Assembly: GCA_003225005.1 (NCBI GenBank)
Contig: QIAN01000082.1
Span: 10,158 to 74,157, forward strand
Source: Acidobacteriota bacterium
GTDB lineage: Bacteria > Acidobacteriota > Terriglobia > Terriglobales > Acidobacteriaceae
Reading direction: 5' to 3'
Length of the DNA stretch: 64,000 bases
The position numbers and the translations under genes are program-made. The stretch's first letter is position 1. Every line of letters begins with the position of its first letter. The notes under the pieces are model-generated. The model saw only the letters and a program-made list of their open reading frames with translations, was not told where the DNA came from and searched no databases. Of the stretch, positions 40,058-48,925 are shown piece by piece.

Positions 40058-41486
40058 CCCGCTGGGGAAGCCGAATCCCACGCTCCGGAAACCTCCACGC
40101 ACGCGGGTCCGCCTGTTGTATGAACGGCGGATCAGTCTCTTCTCACTGTTTGTCGCCCTACCCGGCATGCTCCTCAGCGGCGTCTTCATCTGGTTGCAGG
40201 CTTGGTCTTTGGAGTCCAGGTTCGCGCTGACCTTCGTCGAATTGTTCGTGTGGTGGCTGCTGGCGATGGCGTTGCACGAGCAAACCACGCGGCCGCTGCA
40301 GACCCTAGCTAATGTAATCGCCGCCCTGCGTGAAGAGGACTATTCTTTCAGAGCCCGCGGTGCAGCCGTGGATGATGCGCTAGGCGAGCTGTCCCTTGAG
40401 GTAAATGCCCTGGCCGACCTGTTGGCCGAGCAGCGTATTCGAGCCATTGAAGCCACCGCACTGCTGCGCCGCGTAGTCGAAGAGATTGAAGTGCCGTTGT
40501 TCACATTCGACCCGGATCAGATTCTCCGTCTGGTCAACTCAGCCGGAGAACGGCTGCTGCAGCAGCCCTCCGTGAGACTTCTGGGTCGCACCGCCAAAGA
40601 GATTGGACTGGACAGCTGTTTGTCCGTGGAAAGCGGCACTTTGGTTCCTTTGCACTTCCACGGCCCGAGCGCGCGCTGGCTGGTGCGCCGGAGTTCATTT
40701 CGGCAAAAGGGCGTGCCACACACTCTGATCGTTTTATCAGACGTGAGCCGCGCTCTGCGGGAAGAAGAACGCGACGCCTGGCAACGTCTGATTCGTGTGC
40801 TCGGGCACGAACTGAACAATTCACTTACGCCCATCAAGTCGATCGCAGGTAGTCTGAATGCTCAGCTCTCCCAGACCGTTCTCGATGCGGATGCACGGCA
40901 GGACTTTCAACGCGGGCTGGCCATTATTGGAACGCGGGCCGATTCCCTCAATCGTTTCCTGCAGGCGTATCGTCAACTCGCCCAGATGCCCCCACCCGTT
41001 TTTCGCAAGATTGCGCTCCACCCGATTGTCGAGCGAGTTGCTGGACTCGAGACCAGATTGCGAGTGCAGGTTGTTCCCGGTCCTGACATCCACTTGATGC
41101 TTGATCCCGATCAGTTCGAGCAGATGCTCATCAACCTGGCGCGAAACGGAGTCGAGGCGGCCCTGGAACCACGGTGCGCTGAAAACGGATCTCAGGAGGC
41201 CATGAATACGCCTTCGCCGCGTTTGGACCCTCAGGTCGTGATGCATTGGGACCTCACCGAGAAGGACCTGGTTCTCACCATCGACGACAACGGACCCGGA
41301 TTTCTCAATCCCAGCAATGCGTTTGTTCCCTTCTACACAACAAAGCCCGCGGGAAGCGGCATTGGCTTGGTCCTCTCCCGACAAATCGCCGAAGCCCACG
41401 GCGGCTCGATTGAGCTCCTGAATCTGAGTGACAAGAAAGGATGCCGGGCGAGAATCGTGCTGCCACGAGCCCAGCCTGTTACGTAG
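40047..41486 (+). CDS. Sensor histidine kinase, cognate of the NtrC-class regulator
   Basis: 479 residues, overlapping the regulator gene by 11 bases. Two membrane helices near residues 31-50 and 58-76 have almost no periplasmic loop (SLFVALPGMLLSGVFIWLQA, then FVELFVWWLLAMAL), suggesting sensing within or near the membrane. A HAMP-like linker, a PAS-like domain (about 135-240), a HisKA box with phospho-acceptor His254 (LGHELNNSLTPIKS) and an HATPase domain (LINLARNGVEAAL; TIDDNGPGF; PAGSGIGLVLSRQIAEAHGG) follow. It resembles NtrY-type kinases. Adjacent coding strongly implies that it phosphorylates the regulator. Confidence 0.93.
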   Translation: MGSSPLGKPNPTLRKPPRTRVRLLYERRISLFSLFVALPGMLLSGVFIWLQAWSLESRFALTFVELFVWWLLAMALHEQTTRPLQTLANVIAALREEDYSFRARGAAVDDALGELSLEVNALADLLAEQRIRAIEATALLRRVVEEIEVPLFTFDPDQILRLVNSAGERLLQQPSVRLLGRTAKEIGLDSCLSVESGTLVPLHFHGPSARWLVRRSSFRQKGVPHTLIVLSDVSRALREEERDAWQRLIRVLGHELNNSLTPIKSIAGSLNAQLSQTVLDADARQDFQRGLAIIGTRADSLNRFLQAYRQLAQMPPPVFRKIALHPIVERVAGLETRLRVQVVPGPDIHLMLDPDQFEQMLINLARNGVEAALEPRCAENGSQEAMNTPSPRLDPQVVMHWDLTEKDLVLTIDDNGPGFLNPSNAFVPFYTTKPAGSGIGLVLSRQIAEAHGGSIELLNLSDKKGCRARIVLPRAQPVT

Positions 41487-41710
41487 CCGACTCAGAGCGG
41501 GTGGTACGTGTTCCACGGGTGGGCGAGTGTGAGGACAAGCTGTTCGCTTGGCTGCCGCGAGAAGGGTAGTCCCCGCGACCCTAATAATTGACTCACCGCT
41601 GACCCGACACAGTACCGAACCTTCGCTGTTGTCGAAGGAACCGAACTGCTAGAGCTAGAAAGACGAAACACTTTGGGCAGTCCTCAGCTCGCTTTGGAAC
41701 CTGATGCTTG
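41487..41710. other. Short intergenic region after the efflux operon
   Basis: About 220 bases with no gene. A six-base-pair hairpin (CCTTCG/CGAAGG, 41620-41638) is present but has no T run, so it is not claimed as a terminator. Confidence 0.35.
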
Positions 41711-42045
41711 TTACAGCCTTTCTCGCGCCTCCCTCAGCTTGTCCGAGTCGGCCCGGTCGATGAGCCGCTGGATGTCCTCGGCCGTCAGCGGTTCCCCGTC
41801 GCTTGCTTGAAGAGCACGTTGAGCAGGATCGCCCCGAGTGGCCACCACCTCGGCCATGAGCACATTGAACTCATCGCTGTCCTGGTCGCCTTCGCCGGCT
41901 GACCGTTCGCACTTGTCAGCATCACCTCGCGACACCACTCACCTAACGTCTTGGCCGCCATTTGGGCCGCTCGCTCCATTTGGGCATACTCTTCTTCGCT
42001 TACCTTTGTCCCAATGGACCTGGTGCGGAGACTGGGCTTCATCAT
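41711..42045 (-). pseudogene. MobC/ribbon-helix-helix-like small protein, multiply frameshifted
   Basis: The frame from 42045 starts SLRTRSIGTKVSEEEYAQME and continues AAKTLGEWCREVMLTSANGQ, like mobilisation-accessory (MobC-like) or ribbon-helix-helix DNA-binding proteins. The sense then passes to a second frame (EFNVLMAEVVATR), back to the first (AILLNVLFKQATG), and again to the second (GEPLTAEDIQRLIDRADSDK) ending at 41711. At least three frame changes in about 110 codons show clear decay. If the family call is right, it is a footprint of a former mobile or integrative element. Confidence 0.6.
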
Positions 42046-42149
42046 GAGCGTTATCCTGGCTCAAAAGAGCAACTCAGCCAATGAATAAGTTCGCGAGCGC
42101 TGGCCCGGATTCCGGCGCTCTAGCCAAAATTTGGCCCAGCAGCCTTTTT

Positions 42150-42221
42150 TTCCAAGAGGTTCGCGCACGGTAACCGGAGGTTAGCGCACAGCACCCATCC
42201 TGGGGTGACGTGTCCCCACCC
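42150..42221 (-). repeat. Dispersed hairpin repeat, copy 1
   Basis: A 72-base element whose minus strand contains GACACGTCACCCC, ATGGGTGCTG and an imperfect hairpin (GCGCTAACC-TCC-GGTTA). A second, clearly related copy lies in opposite orientation at 44192-44262. This looks like a REP-type interspersed element. Confidence 0.65.
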
Positions 42222-42342
42222 TTCTTCCGGTGCGAAGCACCGCGTTCTTACAGCCACCATTCTCAAGGGCCAGTGCGTCCCACAGACGGCGCACTTCCGG
42301 AGCCTGCCACGCCCGTCGAAACAGATGTCCTGATTGACTGCC

Positions 42343-42654
42343 ATGGATACGGGCATGTTAAGAGATACGCTTCGCACCAAGATGGGCACACTTTGTGCTC
42401 TATTTTCCATGCGCGCAAATGGTCCGTCTTTCATCCGCCTGACTGTTCTGACCGGCATGGGGGCAAGTCTCGCCCTGATGTCAGCCAAGGTGTTGCTCTA
42501 TCGTGCTCTGTTGGCGATACGAGGCAGGCCGGGCAAAGTGCTCGGAACGGCAGGCCTGCTTGTCCTGTATGGATTTCTTGTCCAATGGGCGACGCGCAGT
42601 GGCCTTTCCGCGGCGAGAGCTCAGCGGTCATCTTCAACCGGAGATCGGAGCTGA
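42343..42654 (+). CDS. Uncertain small hydrophobic ORF
   Basis: About 103 residues with a hydrophobic middle ([19 protein letters not shown] and [18 protein letters not shown]). There is no clear ribosome site, no recognisable family, and it lies between decayed genes. It overlaps the end of the kinase fragment on the other strand. It may be a real membrane peptide, a fragment of a lost gene, or chance. Confidence 0.2.
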   Translation: MDTGMLRDTLRTKMGTLCALFSMRANGPSFIRLTVLTGMGASLALMSAKVLLYRALLAIRGRPGKVLGTAGLLVLYGFLVQWATRSGLSAARAQRSSSTGDRS

Positions 42655-43112
42655 CGACGGCGATAATCCAGAATCTTGGCGTGCCCACGTTCGGTGACAA
42701 AAATATTGGCCGGCTTGATGTCGCGATGAACGATGCCTTTGGAGTGGCCAGCGTCCAGCCCATCGGCGATCTCTATGCCGAGCGACAACAGGGTTTCAGT
42801 TTCCAGCGGACGCCCCGCAATGCGGTGCTTCAGCGTCAGCCCGTCCAGAAACTCCATGGCGATGAACCGTTGGCCTTCGTGCTCACCGATTTCGTAGATG
42901 GTGCAAATATTGGGATGGTTCAGGGCCGAAGCCGCCCGAGCCTCGCGGCGGAAGCGTTCCAGCGCCTGTGGGTCTCGCGCGACATCCTCGGGAAGGAATT
43001 TGAGCGCCACAAATCGGCCGAGCGAGGTGTCTTCGGCCTTGTGGACCACACTCATGCCACCTCCGCCCAACCTCTCTAGGATCTGGTAGTGCGAGATGAC
43101 TTGGTCAATCAT
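42621..43112 (-). pseudogene. Ser/Thr protein kinase, truncated within the catalytic domain
   Basis: 163 residues starting [20 protein letters not shown]. The PknB-type kinase N-lobe is intact: glycine loop LGGGGMSVV, Lys in VALKFLPE, C-helix Glu in [12 protein letters not shown]. The catalytic loop [10 protein letters not shown] is also intact. The similarity ends abruptly at AKILDY, exactly where the DFG metal motif should follow (LDFG), and a stop comes soon after. The whole C-lobe and any sensor domain are gone, so it cannot be an active kinase. The coding remnant is otherwise well preserved, suggesting recent truncation. Confidence 0.8.
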
Positions 43113-43165
43113 TCACAAGACATGCGGCTATCGAGTCGCTTCATCTTACGGATGGGGCATCATAG

Positions 43166-43414
43166 TCAACGAATGAAGACCGTGTCGAACCCGGAACACT
43201 TGCTTTGTGAACGGCGTAACCGCGGAAGTGGCAGTACCTGTTCGAAACGCCGCAACCGGTCGGCGTCCCTTGCCAGCGCGTCTGGCAGCTCTTTGATCGC
43301 GACGTCACGCCCGAGTCGGGTATCCCGCGCGCGGTACACCTCGCCCATGCCTCCAGCGCCGAGCGGAGACTGGATTTCGTAGGGACCGAGTCGTGTGCCA
43401 GAGGTTAGTGCCAT
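43166..43414 (-). pseudogene. Second Ser/Thr kinase, N-terminal fragment only
   Basis: Starting at the ATG near 43414: [20 protein letters not shown], then [20 protein letters not shown] and [13 protein letters not shown]. This is the glycine loop and N-lobe of another PknB-type kinase, of the kind common in Acidobacteriota. Homology ends at RRFEQ, where EA..AAL would normally continue, and the rest ([11 protein letters not shown]) is unrelated. Only about 70 of the usual 260 or more kinase residues remain. It lies directly upstream of the other truncated kinase on the same strand. Confidence 0.75.
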
Positions 43415-43511
43415 ACGTGGGCGCAATTATAGCCTCCGCAGCATGTTGGAGAGGATGCAACGATTTTGGGTGTGTTGTCGGCAACCCTTACCTCACCGGA
43501 TTACGGAAGGT

Positions 43512-43924
43512 TTGCGCATTCACGTCCTTGAACTGGACGTGACCGACGACGCCTCGGTCGAGCTGGCTGTGGATGCCGCCGTCGCCAAAAGTGGCCGCAT
43601 CGACGTCGCCATCAACAACGCCGGCTACTACTCTCGGGGCTAGAGGAAGCTGTCACCACGGAACAAGCGCAGCGTCTCATGGACACGAATTTCTTCGGTC
43701 CGGTTCGCGTAAATCGCGCCGTGCTTCCGCACATGCGACGCCAACGCAGCGGCGTGCTTATGCACATCAGCAGCGGTTCTTCCTTCTGGGGGTTTCTATT
43801 GCGCCAGCAAATTTGCACTCGAGGCGCTGGCCGAGGCCTACAGTTACGAACTTGCCGCGCCAGGAATTGAATCCGTGATTGTCGAACCCGGCGCTTATGA
43901 GACTCCTGTTTTTGGCATACAGTG
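43512..43924 (+). pseudogene. Short-chain dehydrogenase/reductase remnant
   Basis: Three successive frames carry SDR pieces: LELDVTDDASVELAV with GRIDVAINNAGYYS (conserved NNAG), then MDTNFFGPVRVNRAVLPHM and GVLMHISSGSS (catalytic Ser region), then ASKFALEALAEAYSYELAA with IESVIVEPGAYETPVFG, ending at a stop near 43924. The N-terminal cofactor motif (TGxxxGxG) is missing and the catalytic Tyr-Lys motif (YxASK) is split at a frame change. There are two frame changes plus a 5' truncation. Confidence 0.75.
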
Positions 43925-44191
43925 ACGTGGCTCCCGCACCTCTCCTTTGGCACCAGAGCCCCGGAGGGCAACCTGCCAAGGAATCGCCGACCGGAAACTC
44001 ATCGCGTCCGATGAGCACTGGGAGCGGGTTGCCGCTCCCAGCTTTGGCCGAGTCTTACATCGGAGCGATAGATTTCCTCATGCCTCAAATGGCGGTTGTA
44101 GCTCCTGCGGAGCCGAGGTTCGAGATCCTGTCTGCCCAAAGTGCCCTGTCGGGGTGAGGGTCAAAACCCTGCCATGCTGCGCATGGGGTGA

Positions 44192-44262
44192 GGGGTGGAC
44201 ACGTCACCCCCGAATGGGTGCTGCAGCGCAACTTGCGGTTAGCGCGCGCGAACCTGTTTAAA
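44192..44262 (+). repeat. Dispersed hairpin repeat, copy 2 (inverted relative to copy 1)
   Basis: A 71-base element sharing GACACGTCACCCC, ATGGGTGCTG, GGTTA and GCGCGAACCT blocks with the minus strand of 42150-42221. With copy 1 it brackets the kinase and dehydrogenase remnants. Confidence 0.65.
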
Positions 44263-44388
44263 CCAGAGGGGGCCGAGAGTGCCCCAATCTTGCCGAATGC
44301 GGACACAGTGCGGACACAGAGGGAGACTCGGACACGGACGGACATGGGGCACTTCAGAATAACCGCATGAATACAGGTTAAGACTTGG

Positions 44389-44459
44389 CTGCCCCCCAGG
44401 GATTCGAACCCCGATATGCTGATCCAGAGTCAGCTGTCCTGCCGTTGAACGAGGGGGCA
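44389..44459 (-). tRNA. tRNA-Gln (anticodon CTG)
   Basis: A 71-nucleotide cloverleaf on the minus strand. The acceptor stem is TGCCCCC / GGGGGCA with the U1-A72 pair typical of glutamine tRNA and discriminator G. The anticodon stem is GCTGA/TCAGC with loop CTCTGGA, giving anticodon CTG. The T arm is CGGGG-TTCGAAT-CCCTG. The 3' CCA is not encoded. Confidence 0.93.
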
Positions 44460-44502
44460 GAAGTTTGCGGTTGGACGGGGCTTTGTGCGGCAGCCCTTGT
44501 TG

Positions 44503-44531
44503 ATTCTATGGTTCTGACGAATCGCGGTCAA
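44503..44531 (-). promoter_or_regulatory. Sigma70-type promoter of the tRNA-Gln gene
   Basis: On the minus strand TTGACC (44531-44526), a 17-base spacer and TAGAAT (44508-44503) form a strong housekeeping promoter. The predicted start is about 37 bases before the tRNA. Confidence 0.7.
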
Positions 44532-45551
44532 CCGGAACTCGCCGAAAGATCTGGTCTTCGTTTTAAAGGCGCTTTTTTGCGCGCCTTCGAGTTCGACGGT
44601 CCTCGCTAGAGCGTTGCCCGTGAGGAAAAGATCTGTGGCGCAACCCTCTCGGTTCGTTAGCGCGCTCTGTTCGGTCAGCCGTTGTACTGGAAGGAACCGC
44701 CCGTGGTACAAAACGTCCTCCCCGGCCCCCGAATCAAACAGATGACAGACAAGAAGGATTGGCAGATCCCTTGCGCATTTGCAACCACCCATCACACTGG
44801 AGAACAGTTCTACCTCTGCGGACGAAGACGGGCAAGCCGTCCACTCCGCGAGCTACGCCAGGCAGATTGGGAAGAAGAAGAAGAAGAAGACAGGGACTAA
44901 TCCGCGGCCTTCGAATCGCTGGCCACGGCCGCGTATTTTCTGGTGAGAAAAGACATCCTCAGCCGAACCTCTTCTTGATCGTCTTTAATGACAGCTTGAA
45001 GCAGTGCAGGAGTTGCTCGACTCTTGGATTACAGAATTCACTGTATTGGGAAAGCGTTCTGCGATCAGCAAAAATCACGGTGGCGAATTATTTCATCCGC
45101 AAGAGGAGCGTTCGTGTTTAATGTTCAACTAGTGCGGACGCTAAGGCGGCGAACAGTTTATGCAAATCAGCTTCAAGATCAACCGAACTGCGTTGTCAAG
45201 TGCTTTGCAGCCATAAACTTGCGTGCTTGCCGGGCGCCTAACTGGTGGCGCCGCGCTCAAAACGCCGGTCCGCAGCGCGCGTTCAGCAACTACGGGCCTC
45301 CGCGACTTCGGCAAAATTGCAAAATATGGCCTGTAAGAAATCCCGTATTCGTAGCCCACTTGATCTTGATGATCTGCTCTTCGCTATCTCATTGCTACAC
45401 TGAGGTTTGTGCGGCATCCGTTTTTGGAACTTCGCATGCAGTGGCAAAACTGTCCAAGGAACGTTAATTTCTTAGGTGTTCCGAGAAGCGCAGGTTTCTA
45501 CATGCATGTCCGGGTTGTGACCGCTAACGCGATTACGGAGGGGCAAACGCA
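44532..45551. other. About 1 kb with no convincing gene
   Basis: Several short frames on the plus strand (for example one with its ATG at 44742 that ends in a Glu run) lack ribosome sites and recognisable sequence. A GAA trinucleotide run lies inside. I cannot assign anything else here. Confidence 0.35.
44871..44890 (+). repeat. (GAA)n simple repeat
   Basis: Six to seven consecutive GAA units, a slippage-prone microsatellite in a gene-poor stretch. If the overlapping short frame were coding it would read as a Glu run. Confidence 0.7.
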
Positions 45552-45755
45552 ATGATGAAAGACAGCAAGCCCGACTGGCGCCTACTCTGCGAACAAGCCG
45601 CTAAAGAAACAGACTTCAACAAGCTCCTGGAGTTAACCGCTGAGATTACCCGACTACTGGACCAGCGCGAAGAATGCCTGGAAGCCTTGGCTGAGCGCGT
45701 CGGAGCTCGATTCCAAGCACCAATGTCGACGGTTCTCTCCACCCGTGAGAATTAA
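45552..45755 (+). CDS. Small conserved-looking protein of unknown function
   Basis: 67 residues, starting MMKDSKPDWRLLCEQAAKET, then KLLELTAEITRLLDQREECL. It is highly helical and charged, with heptad-like Leu spacing, and resembles small acidobacterial hypothetical proteins of the form PDWxxLCEQAAxExDxxKL. A strong ribosome site (GGAGGGG, 45538-45543) precedes the ATG. It has no operon partner. It is likely real, and may be a helical adaptor or regulator, but no function can be stated. Confidence 0.6.
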   Translation: MMKDSKPDWRLLCEQAAKETDFNKLLELTAEITRLLDQREECLEALAERVGARFQAPMSTVLSTREN

Positions 45756-46029
45756 GAACTTCCTGGGCCTACGCTGCCGTACAGAACTTCTTCGCCCTTG
45801 ATCCAAGGCTAGCTCCCATCTTCTTCGTCGAAAAAGGTCGAAAAAGTCGGCACTCATCGATGTGCATGAGGGCGAGGCAGGAGGTATGTCTACCGGCAAG
45901 TGAAGTGACTTCGTTCTTGTTAGCCCTCGCGGCGGCAGGGCTTTAGTTTAGGAATTTAGGAAAGATTAGAGTCGTCAACAAACACAAACCCAGCTCTCAT
46001 GAGCGGCGGCTTCATGTGCAGCTTTTCGG

Positions 46030-46917
46030 TTATTGGTTAGGGATTAACTTGACGTCGCAATTGGCAATGCATTTCACCGTCTGCAGCTCGATTTCAGCCT
46101 TCTTCCGGGAAGAGGCGCCCGCATCGGGCATGATGACAATCGACTGCGGTCCATCCGCCAAATTGAACAAACAATCGAAGGTCATCGACTGAACGCCGCG
46201 CTGCTTGCAAGAAGTATTGTCGAGTTCCGATCGTAGCGTTGACGGGTTGTCGTAGACCTGATCGGCGGCTTTGGAAGGCAGAACCGCAATTGTCATGGGC
46301 ACGGGGGCTTTGATCTTCACGCTGAGGTGCTGTCCGTCACGTTCGGGGGTAAGCAGGCTGTAGATCTTTGGCACTGAACTTACTTCATACTTCTCTTTCA
46401 CCAGACGAATCCACTGGAACTCCGGCTGAATGCAATTCTGCGTGCAGTTCCAGCTGTAATACTGAATGTGCAGGTCGTTGGGCGAAACGAATTGCCTAAC
46501 GTTGTGACCCCAAACCGCCCCGATTCCGCTGACGATGGCACGATCGGGCGTTCTCTCATCGTGAATCACCAGAACCATCGGCCGGTCCGACGGAAGATGG
46601 CATTCATAAGTAGTGCTGACCACGTGCTCGCGCAAGCATCGGAATTCGAGTTGTCTCATCAACTCGGGATGCTGCAGGGCATTGTTCCATTCGTCGCTCC
46701 AGACCATGGCGATGGTGAGAGGCTGCCGCGCTTCGATATCGACGTGAATGTTTCCGCCCTCGGGCGCGGGGTGATACACACGGCCGGTGTGATAGTCAGC
46801 GGGATCGAGTTGGACAGATTCATCGTTAGCGCGTGTCCAGTCGAAGACTCGTTGTTGAGCATACGAGGGCGCGGCCAGGACAAAGCTCAAGAGCGCGAGG
46901 CTGAATATTTTTCTCAT
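46030..46917 (-). CDS. Secreted protein of unknown function with an internal duplication
   Basis: About 295 residues from the ATG at 46917; an upstream GTG at 46929 is also possible. A clean signal peptide (MRKIFSLALLSFVLAAPSYA) is followed by two related units. The first has PLTIAMVWSDEW, PELMRQLEFRC and YECHLPSDRPMVLVIHDE. The second has PMTIAVLPSKAAD, STLRSELDNTSC and FDCLFNLADGPQSIVIMPD. Each holds a Cys pair likely to form a disulfide, and further pairs occur (NCTQNC, CIANC). It is exported, probably periplasmic. I do not recognise the family. Codon use and length appear healthy amid decayed neighbours. Confidence 0.75.
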   Translation of the reverse strand: MRKIFSLALLSFVLAAPSYAQQRVFDWTRANDESVQLDPADYHTGRVYHPAPEGGNIHVDIEARQPLTIAMVWSDEWNNALQHPELMRQLEFRCLREHVVSTTYECHLPSDRPMVLVIHDERTPDRAIVSGIGAVWGHNVRQFVSPNDLHIQYYSWNCTQNCIQPEFQWIRLVKEKYEVSSVPKIYSLLTPERDGQHLSVKIKAPVPMTIAVLPSKAADQVYDNPSTLRSELDNTSCKQRGVQSMTFDCLFNLADGPQSIVIMPDAGASSRKKAEIELQTVKCIANCDVKLIPNQ

Positions 46918-47070
46918 ACGAAGTACCACGCTATTTTAAGAATAGGTTCAGCTTCCCTTACAAGCTCAATCGTCCGGCGAGCGTTACGCTCGTAACGGTA
47001 TGGGGCGCTCAGGATTACCGCGTCTCTGCTGCGTGCGGCACCTAACAGTTTTCGACAGCAACCTCGAGGC

Positions 47071-48721
47071 ATGGATCGGCTTCCAAGGTTCATGCCTTCC
47101 GCTGCGATTGCGTCTGCCGCCAGATTGTTGACGCAGCAGCGGCGTGGGCGGGGCCGATCAGGCAGAATGGCCTTGATACTGATACTGGCGGCAGCCACGT
47201 TGTGCGTGGCCGTGTTGCTGTGGAGCCGATTGTGGCCGTTCGCGGAAGCACCGGTGCTGCAGAATCTGCGGGAGGCAAGCGATAGCCAGGTGCAGGTCCG
47301 TGCCTTTCATCGAACGTACTTCCCTTTTCCAGGCTGCATTTTGGAAGGAGTAGTGTTTTATCACGGCTCGGGCGTCGGCAAGCCACTCATCACGATTGAG
47401 AAGTTGACAATCCGGGGCACGTACCTGGGTCTTCTCTCGAAGCACGCCGGCCGAATTACCGCTGAGAGCATGCGCGTATTCGTTCCAGCTTTCGGCACTG
47501 GGGAAGCCTTTCACACGACACCCTCAAAAATTACGATTGACGAGATTGTGGCCAATGGCGCATCGGTGGAGTTTGCTTCCCGGAATGCGGACAAACAACC
47601 GTTACGATTCGACGTTCACGAAGCGTCCCTGCGTGACGTGGGATGGAAAGGACCTCTTACCTACCACCTGAAGGTCCGCAATCCTGAGCCCCCGGGTGAA
47701 GTGACGACTTCTGGCAAGTTCGGCGTGTGGAATAAGAGCGACCCGGGGCAAACGCCGATCTCGGGCGAATACAAGTTTGAGCAAGCCGATTTGGGCGTCT
47801 ATCAGGGCATTGCGGGCCAGTTGTCGTCAACGGGAAAGTTCGGTGGGACACTCGGCCACATCGACATCTCGGGCACCACGAACACTCCCGACTTTGAGGT
47901 GAAATCGGGCAAACATCCCGTGAAGTTGATCACGGAGCGCCTACGTCGACGGCACCAGCGGTAACACATTCTTGAAGCGCGTGGATGCCCACTTTTTGAA
48001 AACCCACATCGTAGCGCAGGGCAGCATCGCGAAATCTCCAAACGGCAAGGGTAAAACCGCACTAATCGATCTAACATCGAGCAACGCACGCATTGAAAAC
48101 ATCCTGCAACTGTTCGTGAAAGTGGACCGCGCGCCCATATCGGGTAGCGTGACTTTGCGGGCCAAGGCAGAGATTCCTCCCGGACATCGACGCTTCCTGG
48201 AGAAAGTGAAGCTGCGCGGCAGTTTTGGAATCGGTGCCGGAATTTTTTCTAAGCCCTCCACCCAGGAAGGCGTGAACGAGCTAAGCGCGGGCGCGCGCGG
48301 CGAGAAAGATTCAGCCGATCCCGAGACCGTGCTCACCGACCTTACGGGGCAAGCAGTGCTTGAGGAGGGCACCGCGAAGTTCTCCGATCTTTCTTTCGGC
48401 GTTCCCGGTGCAGCCGCGCGCATGCATGGAACCTACAATCTGATAAGCCACAAGATCGACTTGCGCGGACAGATGCAAGTCGACTCGAAGATTTCGAACA
48501 CAACCAGCGGAGCGAAGGCGTTATTGCTGAAAGTGATGGAACCATTTTTCAAAAAGAGGCACAATGGAGAGGTCGTGCCGGTGCGAATTTCCGGGACGTA
48601 TGAGCATCCGACGTATGGCCTGGACTTGAACGACAAGACCGCACAGGAGGTCCCACCGCCCTCGCATACGCCCTCTAGAAGCCCCTTAGCCCCGCCCAGC
48701 GCAGCCAAGCCCAACCAGTAA
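47071..48721 (+). pseudogene. AsmA-like membrane protein gene with a single frameshift
   Basis: The first frame (47071-47964) gives one N-terminal membrane helix (MALILILAAATLCVAVLLW, possible start at 47167), then AsmA-type repetitive beta text (LITIEKLTIRGTYLGLLSKH; VFVPAFGTGEAFHTTPSKIT). Near 47938 the protein passes to another frame that reads AYVDGTSGNTFLKRVDAHFL and continues to 48721 with KLRGSFGIGAGIF and ARMHGTYNLISHKIDLRGQM, a hallmark AsmA end. Everything else is intact, giving about 550 residues in all. The one-base shift is therefore either very recent or a sequence error. The family is involved in envelope lipid transport. Confidence 0.75.
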
Positions 48722-48925
48722 TTGACATCGCCGTGACAATTACAAATCGATGTATGGGCAAAATATTCCGAGCGATAGAAGTCGTTTACAAGCTCAATCG
48801 AGGCCTTCCACCTCCATCTTCACGGTCGTACCGACGCCCAATGGACACCCTAAGCCTTACCAAAACGACCTGCACACTCTGTCTCCGCGTCCTCGCCTGC
48901 CGACATCTGGGCCGTAGGCTAGACC

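Noticed and set aside
41620-41638. Hairpin CCTTCG/CGAAGG after the efflux operon
   Set aside because: Short stem, seven-base loop and no T run, so it cannot be supported as a terminator.
44759-45467. Two overlapping plus-strand frames of 120 and 147 codons
   Set aside because: Composition is not protein-like, there are no ribosome sites, and no family resemblance is seen.
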